Below, piece after piece: positions 1 through 5,286 of a DNA stretch of 8,262 bases. Both the position numbers and the translations under genes were made by a program. Origin of the DNA: an uncultured Planctomycetaceae bacterium. Lineage in GTDB: Bacteria; Planctomycetota; Planctomycetia; Pirellulales; Pirellulaceae. The stretch covers positions 1 through 8,262 of the forward strand of contig CALBTA010000570.1 in the NCBI GenBank assembly GCA_937967755.1, in the 5' to 3' direction. A model generated the notes under the pieces. It worked only from the letters and a program-made list of their open reading frames with translations. It was not told the origin of the DNA and did not search any database. Positions within the stretch are counted from its first letter, which is position 1, and every line of letters begins with the position of its first letter.

Positions 1-2902
1 AGGAAAGCACCTTTCCACTATTCCCGGTGAAAGTTCGCAGTTGGCTTCCACTTCGTAAGTCCCAAATGGCAGCAGTGCCCTGACGATCGCTCGCCGCCGC
101 GACCCAATCGCGGCTGAGATTGAATGCACAGCGGTAACCGCCGACGGAAACCCGCACCGCATCCGGTAGTGCCACCTTGCTCAGTTCGCTCCCATTTTCA
201 GCATCCCACACTCTGACGCTCTGATCGCTACTTCTGGAAACGATTCGCTTTCCGTCCGGGCTGTACGCGACTGCCAAGATGGCTCCCTCGAGCCCTTGTG
301 CGGCAAACAGCGTCTCGCCGCTGTCTACATCTAAGACAGTCAGCGTACTCGCGGTCCCGCTAGCGATCTGGTTTCCGTTGGGATTAAACGTTACGCAATA
401 GACACGGTGTCCGAGCGAGTGTACTATCGACTCTCGTTGAATCTTGGCGGGCGACCATACCTTGACGATCTTATCGCTTCCCCCGCTGGCGATGCTCTGT
501 CCGTCTGGGCTGAACTCCACAGCGGCCACGCTGCTCTTGTGACCGGGAAGTTCCATGACTTTTTCACCAGTGGCCGTGTTCCATAACTGGATAGAGTTTT
601 GCGCACTTCCGAAAAGGCTGTACTCCCTAGCTCCGTTCACAAGAAGCGTGCCATCGTGATTTAGTGAAACGTCATTCACCCAGCGCCCTTGTTCCAGGCT
701 GACAAACTCTCGGGCCCTCTCGCCGGCGCTCCAGGTGTAAACGTACTCCTCCCCTGCCACGGCGATCAGGTTTCCGTTTCGGCTAAGCGTGAAGCACTGA
801 GCCCACGGAAAAGGCGCGGTAGCGGTAACGTCCCCGCTTTCATCACTAAGAATCAAAGTCCTGTCGTCACAGGAGATACAAAGGCCGTCACTGCGGAACG
901 AGACAGAGTGAACATTCGTTTTGTGACCTGCTAGATCAAAAAACATTTCGCCGCTTTGGGCGTCCCAAACCTTTGCTTCACCTTCCCACGCCGTTGGCCG
1001 CTTGTCCGTACCGCCACTGGCGATGCGTTTGCCATCGGGGCTATAGGCGACGGTGCTCAACACAGAGTGCGCTTTCCACATCTGAACCAATTCGCCAGAG
1101 TGCTTCCAAACGCTTATGACTCCATCCTTGCTTCCCGTGACAACCCTTTGGCCGTCTGGCCTGATATCCATTCGGACCGCACCATCTGCGTCCCAAGAAT
1201 CTGTAAGATCGCCGGTCGCCGCATTCCAGACCCACACCTTCCCGTCTGCGCTGGCTGTAAATATCTTGCGACCGTCGGCGGAATAGCGAATGCTTCGGAT
1301 TTCGCCTGTGTGCTCCAAGCTTTGAACTGTTGAACTGCAGAGGCGATTGACGTAGTACCATTCCCAATCTCGCCACTTCGGAGAGCACGATTGCAATATT
1401 TCACGGGCTCGATCGGCGTCAGAGCTTTGAAAATTCGCGAGCGCCGAGGATACTCGACTCAAGTACAACAAGCGGTCAACATCTTCGCGCAGTTCCGATT
1501 CGGATACCAGCGATTCTTCCAGGGAAACCTTCGCCTGGGCGAGTTCTTCGTTGGCTTCGCTGAGGTCGTTGTTGGCTTGGACGATTTGCCGATTCTTGGA
1601 CGTTGCCACGCCGGCGGCAACGACGGATGCGAGCGCCACGATGGCGGCGACCGCCAGAGCGGTGGCGACTTTATTTCGTCGCAGCAACTTGCCAGCCCGG
1701 TAAGTCAACGAGGGTGGACAAGCCGAGACCGGTTCGTCGTTAAGATATTTCTCCACGTCGGACGCGAATCTACTGGCCGACTCGTAACGCCGCGCGCGGT
1801 CCTTTTCCAACGCCTTCATCACGATCCAATCAAGCTCCCCGCGAACAAGCGTGCTCAGCCGCCCCGGTTCGACATGGCGGTTGGCGGCAATCGTATCTAT
1901 CTGTGCGCTGGTGCTCAGTTTCGCGCTGGGCCGCGGCGGCTCTTCTTCGCGGATGATCCGTAAAATTTCGTCGAAGGCGGCCTCGCGCAGCCGCTGGCGG
2001 TCGAACGGCGTGTCGCCCGCCAACAGTTCGTAGAGGACGACGCCCAGCGAGTAAATATCGCTGCGCGTGTCGATGTCCAACTGGCTGCGCTGGGCCTGTT
2101 CCGGGCTCATGTACTCCAGCGTGCCAACCACCTGGCCAAATTCGGTGAACAACGACTTGTCAGTCAACGAATGCGACGTCGCTTTCGCCACGCCAAAATC
2201 AATCACCTTCGGCACCGGTTGCCCATCGTATAGCCCGACCAGAATGTTCGACGGTTTCAGATCGCGGTGAATGATGCCCTTTTGGTGCGCGTGCTGTACG
2301 GCCTGGCAAACCGGAACGAACAGTTCCAACCGCTGGCGGGGCGTCAGGTGCTGCTGATCGCAGTAGTCGGTGATGGGCACACCGTTGACCAACTCCATGA
2401 CGAAAAACGGCCGTCCCGAATCGGTCGTTCCCGCGTCGAGCACCTTGGCGATGTTGGGGTGATCCATCAAGGCCAGCGCCTGACGCTCCGCTTCGAAGCG
2501 AGCGATCACTTGCTGGCTGTCCATGCCAGGCTTGATGATTTTCAGCGCGACACGGCGCTTGACTGGTTCCTTTTGATCGGCGACGTAGACGACACCCATC
2601 CCGCCGGAGCCCATCTGCTGCCTGATCTTGTAAGACCCGATCTGTGCGCCTGGCTGCTCTGCGATGGGAGTTGGCGCGGGAACCGGGTCGACCGTTCGCG
2701 GAAAGTCAACCGTTTCTTTCGGGCCGGAAGCCGCCGAGGGTTCTTCAGCCGCCTGATGCGAGCGTAAGAGTTCCTCGACGCGACTGCGCAATTGGGCGTC
2801 GCCGCCGCACTCGCGATCGAGCAGTGCGGAACGTTCAGCCTCGTTGGGCTGTTGCAAGGCCTCTGAAAAAATCGCCTCGACGTTGGGTTTTTCGTCGCGC
2901 AT
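1..2902 (-). CDS. Ser/Thr protein kinase with transmembrane helix and WD40 repeats (C-terminus cut by window edge)
   Basis: Reading the minus strand from ATG at 2902-2900 gives 967 codons without a stop up to the left window edge, so the C-terminus is missing. An in-frame TGA lies 18 bases before the ATG, which makes this the first possible ATG. Residues about 1-85 form an acidic linker seen in planctomycete kinases. The kinase domain spans about 88-390: glycine loop GSGGMG at 98-103, VALK with catalytic Lys121, HRDLKPSN at 212-219 with Asp214, DFG at 235-237, and SPEQ at 266-269 in the APE position. All catalytic residues are present, so it should be active. Residues 409-433 form one transmembrane helix and 437-475 a likely coiled coil. 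From about 525 onward there are ten degenerate WD40 repeats plus the start of an eleventh, with recurrent SPDG turns and VWD or LWN ends. By family precedent the kinase is cytoplasmic and the propeller lies across the membrane, perhaps sensing a ligand or partner; the substrate is unknown. Confidence 0.95.
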   Translation of the reverse strand, partial: MRDEKPNVEAIFSEALQQPNEAERSALLDRECGGDAQLRSRVEELLRSHQAAEEPSAASGPKETVDFPRTVDPVPAPTPIAEQPGAQIGSYKIRQQMGSGGMGVVYVADQKEPVKRRVALKIIKPGMDSQQVIARFEAERQALALMDHPNIAKVLDAGTTDSGRPFFVMELVNGVPITDYCDQQHLTPRQRLELFVPVCQAVQHAHQKGIIHRDLKPSNILVGLYDGQPVPKVIDFGVAKATSHSLTDKSLFTEFGQVVGTLEYMSPEQAQRSQLDIDTRSDIYSLGVVLYELLAGDTPFDRQRLREAAFDEILRIIREEEPPRPSAKLSTSAQIDTIAANRHVEPGRLSTLVRGELDWIVMKALEKDRARRYESASRFASDVEKYLNDEPVSACPPSLTYRAGKLLRRNKVATALAVAAIVALASVVAAGVATSKNRQIVQANNDLSEANEELAQAKVSLEESLVSESELREDVDRLLYLSRVSSALANFQSSDADRAREILQSCSPKWRDWEWYYVNRLCSSTVQSLEHTGEIRSIRYSADGRKIFTASADGKVWVWNAATGDLTDSWDADGAVRMDIRPDGQRVVTGSKDGVISVWKHSGELVQMWKAHSVLSTVAYSPDGKRIASGGTDKRPTAWEGEAKVWDAQSGEMFFDLAGHKTNVHSVSFRSDGLCISCDDRTLILSDESGDVTATAPFPWAQCFTLSRNGNLIAVAGEEYVYTWSAGERAREFVSLEQGRWVNDVSLNHDGTLLVNGAREYSLFGSAQNSIQLWNTATGEKVMELPGHKSSVAAVEFSPDGQSIASGGSDKIVKVWSPAKIQRESIVHSLGHRVYCVTFNPNGNQIASGTASTLTVLDVDSGETLFAAQGLEGAILAVAYSPDGKRIVSRSSDQSVRVWDAENGSELSKVALPDAVRVSVGGYRCAFNLSRDWVAAASDRQGTAAIWDLRSGSQLRTFTGNSGKVLS

Positions 2903-3101
2903 GCCCGGCCTGTCATCTCAGCAGAATTGCTTGCCCCTTTATAACCCTCTGGATCACATCGGAACACGCTAGGCGCGCCTACTTTCGACCAGATTCTTGG
3001 CGAAAAATCAGTCAGCGAGCAAACGCCGGCCCGCGGTCGCTTTTGAAGAATTGGGAAAACTTCCAGATTTCGAGCAAGACTCGGCCGCGGGCGGTAACTA
3101 T

Positions 3102-3117
3102 ATATATGAACATATAT
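3102..3117. repeat. AT-rich 16-bp palindrome, possible operator
   Basis: The sequence is ATATATG, a 2-base spacer AA, then CATATAT, a perfect 7-bp inverted repeat. It stands out as an AT island in GC-rich surroundings, about 200 bases upstream of the kinase start and about 350 upstream of the zinc-ribbon gene. The size and symmetry suit a dimeric regulator or an easily melted promoter, but nothing in the window identifies a binding protein. Confidence 0.4.
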
Positions 3118-3179
3118 CGGCGAGGTAGTTCAAACCGCTTTCGGATCGGGACCGTGGTGTCGATAGAAGGGAGACTTTC

Positions 3180-3326
3180 ATGATGAATTTTTCAACAGCA
3201 GCCACCCTCTACAGAGGGAGGCGCGCTGACAAAAGATTGAATTTGTCAGCGCTGAGGGGTTTCCCTGGGACCCTATCGCGCGCTGACAAAATGCTCGAAA
3301 GTGTCAGCGCGCTTTGCCAAAGGTAG
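3180..3326 (+). CDS. Possible small ORF or gene remnant (48 aa)
   Basis: ATG at 3180, followed at once by a second ATG, is preceded by a purine-rich AGAAGGGAGA stretch about 6 bases upstream, a good Shine-Dalgarno placement. The ORF ends at TAG 3324-3326. The product starts MMNFSTAATLYRG and then becomes basic and featureless. Most of the reading frame runs through the two hairpin repeats at 3223-3312, so even if the start is real the downstream part may be repeat DNA inserted into or replacing an older gene. The ATG overlaps the TGA of a preceding 25-codon frame (3106-3183) in an ATGA arrangement, but that frame has no ribosome binding site. I recognise no family; chance is the simpler explanation. 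Confidence 0.15.
   Translation: MMNFSTAATLYRGRRADKRLNLSALRGFPGTLSRADKMLESVSALCQR
3223..3252. repeat. Hairpin repeat 1, GCGCTGACAAA arms
   Basis: The left arm GCGCTGACAAA (3223-3233) and right arm TTTGTCAGCGC (3242-3252) pair perfectly over 11 bp around an 8-base loop. The same core recurs in hairpin 2 at 3278-3312. No T-run follows on either strand, so a simple intrinsic terminator is unlikely. The arrangement is like paired REP-type palindromes. Confidence 0.75.
3278..3312. repeat. Hairpin repeat 2, GCGCGCTGACA arms
   Basis: The left arm GCGCGCTGACA (3278-3288) and right arm TGTCAGCGCGC (3302-3312) pair perfectly over 11 bp around a 13-base loop. The left strand continues with AA, so GCGCTGACAAA is also present here in full (3280-3290). 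Stem sequence is conserved between hairpins 1 and 2 while the loops differ in sequence and length, which points to two copies of one element and not to a single accidental palindrome. Confidence 0.75.
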
Positions 3327-3379
3327 TAGGAAGAATTCCGCACCGCCGGGGCAGCGCCGTGGGTGTTTGGGGAATCGGG

Positions 3380-3385
3380 TACAAT
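3380..3385 (+). promoter_or_regulatory. Possible -10 element for the zinc-ribbon gene
   Basis: TACAAT, preceded by GGG, matches a sigma-70 type -10 hexamer at five of six positions and lies 84 bases upstream of the start codon at 3469. No recognisable -35 hexamer sits 16-18 bases upstream, so this is a weak call made from one hexamer. Confidence 0.25.
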
Positions 3386-3468
3386 CAACCACCAAGGGTC
3401 AAGCCGGAAAAGCGAATAGATTGCGGTGAATCGGTTCGAAACCAGGTCAGTAAGGAAGGGAGTGAAGC

Positions 3469-4371
3469 ATGCGGACGTTGGTCGCCTGCCCTGAATGCCG
3501 CCGGCAGTATGATGCGGGCGAGCTGTCGGCGGGGGCGAAGTTTCGTTGTGGTTGTGGGAAGGTGTTGCGGGTGAAGCCGGCCAAGGGGCACGACGCGGCG
3601 GTCGTTCGTTGCAGCGGCTGCGGTGCTCCGCGGGAAAAAGATGCCGCCGCCTGTGGCCATTGCGGCAGCGACTTCACGTTGCACGAACGCGATCTGCACA
3701 CCGTGTGCCCCGGTTGTTTCACGCGGGTTAGCGACCGGGCGAAGTATTGCCATAGTTGCGCAAAGCCGCTGCTGGCCAAGACGGTCGTCGGCGAGCGGTC
3801 GAAGCTGCAATGCCCATCCTGCCCCGGCCAGCCGCATTTGCACAGCCGCCGGTTGGGCGAGGAAGATTACCCGATGCTGGAATGCCAGTTGTGCGCCGGG
3901 TTGTGGATTGAAAGCCGGGTGTTTCAAGAGCTGGTCAAGAAGGCCGAACAGCGTGAACTGGTCGATGCGGCCGTGTTGGCTTCCGCCGGAAAGGAATCAT
4001 CGCCACCGGAAGAAAATGCAGCCCGGGCGAAGTGGTCGTATCGGCCCTGCCCGCAATGCGGAAAGATGATGCAACGACGGAACTATGCACGCCGAAGCGG
4101 CGTGATTATTGACGTTTGCCGCAGCGATGGGATTTGGTTTGATGCCGATGAGCTGCAATCGATTTTGGAGTGGATTCACGAAGGCGGATTGCAAACCGCC
4201 CGAGCCCGCGCCGGCGAGGCCCACCGCGAGCAGGAAGCCCGCGTGAAAATTGCTAAGGCGAGTCAATCGTCGGCCGGGTATGATGGGAATTGGTTCAACT
4301 GGGGTTCGCAGAGCAGCGGCGGATCGATGTTGGTGGATATTTTGATTGATTCGATTTTTTCAGGGTATTGA
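3469..4371 (+). CDS. Multi-zinc-ribbon protein with two C-terminal TFIIB-type zinc-finger modules
   Basis: The 300-residue product starts at ATG 3469, preceded by AAGGAAGGGAG ending about 6 bases before the start. It is a chain of zinc-binding knuckles: Cys7/10 with Cys27/29; Cys48/51 with Cys62/65; Cys80/83 with Cys94/97; then two modules resembling zf-TFIIB. The first has Cys115/118 with Cys139/142, followed by AGLWIE. The second has Cys194/197, then VCRSDGIWFDADEL at 216-229. In that last module the fourth ligand position is Asp220, where relatives usually carry Cys or His. Residues 245-260 are charged and helical, and the C-terminus (about 270-300) is Gly/Ser/Trp-rich with a short hydrophobic end. 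No signal peptide or membrane helix is seen, so it is probably cytoplasmic. Such ribbons bind nucleic acid or protein partners; no enzymatic motif is visible and the function is unknown. Confidence 0.9.
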   Translation: MRTLVACPECRRQYDAGELSAGAKFRCGCGKVLRVKPAKGHDAAVVRCSGCGAPREKDAAACGHCGSDFTLHERDLHTVCPGCFTRVSDRAKYCHSCAKPLLAKTVVGERSKLQCPSCPGQPHLHSRRLGEEDYPMLECQLCAGLWIESRVFQELVKKAEQRELVDAAVLASAGKESSPPEENAARAKWSYRPCPQCGKMMQRRNYARRSGVIIDVCRSDGIWFDADELQSILEWIHEGGLQTARARAGEAHREQEARVKIAKASQSSAGYDGNWFNWGSQSSGGSMLVDILIDSIFSGY

Positions 4372-4377
4372 TGTACG

Positions 4378-4394
4378 ACGCAGTTGCGCTGCGT
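4378..4394. repeat. Short inverted repeat after the zinc-ribbon gene
   Basis: ACGCAG (4378-4383) and CTGCGT (4389-4394) pair over 6 bp around a 5-base loop, extendable by a G-T and a C-G pair. It begins seven bases after the stop codon of the zinc-ribbon gene and directly precedes the stronger palindrome at 4398-4418. There is no T-run, so it is not a canonical terminator. Confidence 0.45.
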
Positions 4395-4397
4395 TGT

Positions 4398-4418
4398 GGA
4401 CGGGTTTCAAACCCGTCC
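4398..4418. repeat. Near-perfect palindrome, GGACGGGTTT arms
   Basis: GGACGGGTTT (4398-4407) and AAACCCGTCC (4409-4418) form a 10-bp perfect inverted repeat about a single central C. With a one-base centre it would open to a small loop as RNA, or act as a DNA palindrome. It lies between two co-directional genes, and no T-run follows. From memory, similar GGACGGGTTT palindromes are scattered through planctomycete intergenic regions; that recollection needs a genome search to confirm. Confidence 0.75.
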
Positions 4419-4457
4419 TACCAAACGGACACAACGTTTACTCACGGTGGCTAGAAG

Positions 4458-4473
4458 CCTCCGCTACGGGAGG
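4458..4473 (+). promoter_or_regulatory. Ribosome binding site inside a small hairpin, before the exported methyltransferase
   Basis: GGGAGG (4468-4473) ends 6 bases before ATG 4480 and is the only good ribosome binding site, so it decides the start. The same bases GGAGG (4469-4473) can pair with CCTCC (4458-4462) across a 6-base loop, which would hide the site in the mRNA. The stem is only 5 bp, so the effect may be modest. Confidence 0.5.
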
Positions 4474-4479
4474 ATTGCT

Positions 4480-5193
4480 ATGCGACTCTTTTTGCTCACG
4501 TTGGGCTTGTTAATTTTCTCTTCATCTTCTGCATTCGCCCAAGATGCTAAGGAAGAGGCGAAATCGAAACTTCCACCCGCGCTAACGGAATACAAAGGCC
4601 GCACTATCGCCCGTACGATGCACTTCGCCGGTGCGCCGTGGTTAATTCGCGATAGCCGGCAGCGCGAAGAAGATTGCGAACGGATGCTGGCCAACTTGGG
4701 TGTGAAAGAGGGTATGACCGTTTGTGATATGGGTTGCGGCAACGGGTTTTACAGTTTGCAGTTGGCGACCCTGGTTGGCGATGAAGGTCGGGTGGTCGCG
4801 GTTGACGTGCAGCCAGAGATGTTGAAGCTGCTGCGCGATCGGGCGGAGAAGCACGGCATGGAGAATATCACTCCTGTGCTGGGCAGCTACCATGACCCGC
4901 GGCTGGCACCGAATACGATTGACATCATGCTGTGCGTTGACGTGTACCACGAGTTTTCGCACCCCGAGCAAATGCTGAAAGCGATGCGCGACTCGCTGAA
5001 GCCTGATGGCGTGATCGTGCTGTTGGAATTTCGTACTGAAGACCCCGACGTGCCGATTAAGCCGCTGCATAAGATGAGCAAGAAACAGATCATGAAAGAG
5101 TTCCCGCCTAATGGGTTCAAGTTGGTGAAAGAGTACGACGAGTTGCCTTGGCAACATATGATGTGGTTTGGGAAGGACGGGATGGGTGAGTAG
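4480..5193 (+). CDS. Exported class I SAM-dependent methyltransferase
   Basis: The 237-residue product starts at ATG 4480 behind GGGAGG. Extending upstream to TTG 4384 would add 32 residues translated from palindromic repeat DNA and bury the signal peptide, so that start is rejected. Residues 1-20 form a signal peptide: Arg2, a hydrophobic core, then AFA before Gln21, a type I peptidase site. The Rossmann methyltransferase core follows: motif I CDMGCGNGF at 82-90, the acidic ribose-binding position Asp109 in VVAVDVQPEM, the motif around 146-157 (IDIMLCVDVYHEF), and LKPDGVIVLLEF at 173-184. The N-terminal segment GAPWLIRDSRQREE (51-64) resembles a group of predicted methyltransferases, COG4798-like, that often carry signal peptides. 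The substrate is unknown. A location outside the cytoplasm is odd because SAM is made in the cytoplasm. Confidence 0.88.
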   Translation: MRLFLLTLGLLIFSSSSAFAQDAKEEAKSKLPPALTEYKGRTIARTMHFAGAPWLIRDSRQREEDCERMLANLGVKEGMTVCDMGCGNGFYSLQLATLVGDEGRVVAVDVQPEMLKLLRDRAEKHGMENITPVLGSYHDPRLAPNTIDIMLCVDVYHEFSHPEQMLKAMRDSLKPDGVIVLLEFRTEDPDVPIKPLHKMSKKQIMKEFPPNGFKLVKEYDELPWQHMMWFGKDGMGE

Positions 5194-5207
5194 GTGATGT
5201 TGTAGGC

Positions 5208-5224
5208 ACGGGCTGCCAGCCTGT
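5208..5224. repeat. Short palindrome ACGGGCT/AGCCTGT
   Basis: ACGGGCT (5208-5214) and AGCCTGT (5218-5224) pair over 7 positions with one G-T pair around a 3-base loop GCC. It begins 14 bases after the methyltransferase stop codon and is followed by another repeat unit at 5242-5278. No T-run follows, so termination is not supported. Confidence 0.5.
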
Positions 5225-5241
5225 ATGTGCGCCTTTCAAAA

Positions 5242-5278
5242 TGCCCTCACCCCGGCCCTCTCCCAGAAGGAGAGGGAG
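5242..5278. repeat. Dispersed intergenic repeat with CCCTCTCC/GGAGAGGG hairpin
   Basis: CCCTCTCC (5256-5263) and GGAGAGGG (5269-5276) pair perfectly over 8 bp around the 5-base loop CAGAA, with the lead-in CCCTCACCCCGG. Translated, the unit reads PHPGPLPEGEGE, a peptide I recognise as a frequent false N-terminal extension produced by a widespread bacterial intergenic repeat. The purine-rich right arm ends 8-10 bases before the ATG of the next gene and therefore doubles as its Shine-Dalgarno sequence. Confidence 0.8.
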
Positions 5279-5286
5279 AAACGATC

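Larger units (their letters stand above)
2903..3468. other. Divergent intergenic region
   Basis: This 566-bp gap separates the minus-strand kinase from the plus-strand zinc-ribbon gene, so it must hold promoters for both directions. It contains an AT-rich palindrome at 3102-3117, a pair of related hairpins at 3223-3312, a doubtful 48-codon ORF at 3180-3326 and a possible -10 element at 3380-3385. The stretch 2950-3095 shows nothing I can name. No convincing -35/-10 pair was found on either strand, which is common when reading planctomycete promoters by eye. Confidence 0.8.

Noticed and set aside
2938..2943. TATAAA on the minus strand 36 bases before the kinase start, as a -10 element
   Set aside because: The base match is fair, but nothing like a -35 hexamer lies 16-18 bases upstream. 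A sigma-54 reading of the adjacent GGCAAGCAATTCTGC fails because the GG-GC spacing is 11 bases, not 10.
3187..3200. TTTTTCAACAGC as the terminus of a transposable element
   Set aside because: It resembles ends of some insertion sequences, but no matching inverted end, target duplication or transposase is visible.
3205..3218. CCCTCT/AGAGGG hairpin
   Set aside because: The loop would be only 2 bases, so the full stem cannot form; it is a short chance palindrome next to the real hairpins.
3223..3312. CRISPR array
   Set aside because: There are only two hairpins with inverted arms and unequal spacing; no direct repeats with uniform unique spacers and no cas genes.
4372..4418. Intrinsic terminator after the zinc-ribbon gene
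   Set aside because: Stems are present, but the sequence after them is CTACCAAACGG with no T-run on the plus strand.
4384..4479. TTG start extending the methyltransferase by 32 residues
   Set aside because: It would translate the palindrome at 4398-4418 and place the signal peptide internally; ATG 4480 has a strong ribosome binding site.
5227..5286. GTG start extending the membrane protein by 20 residues
   Set aside because: The added residues are the translation of the hairpin repeat 5242-5278 and there is no ribosome binding site before GTG 5227, whereas ATG 5287 has one.
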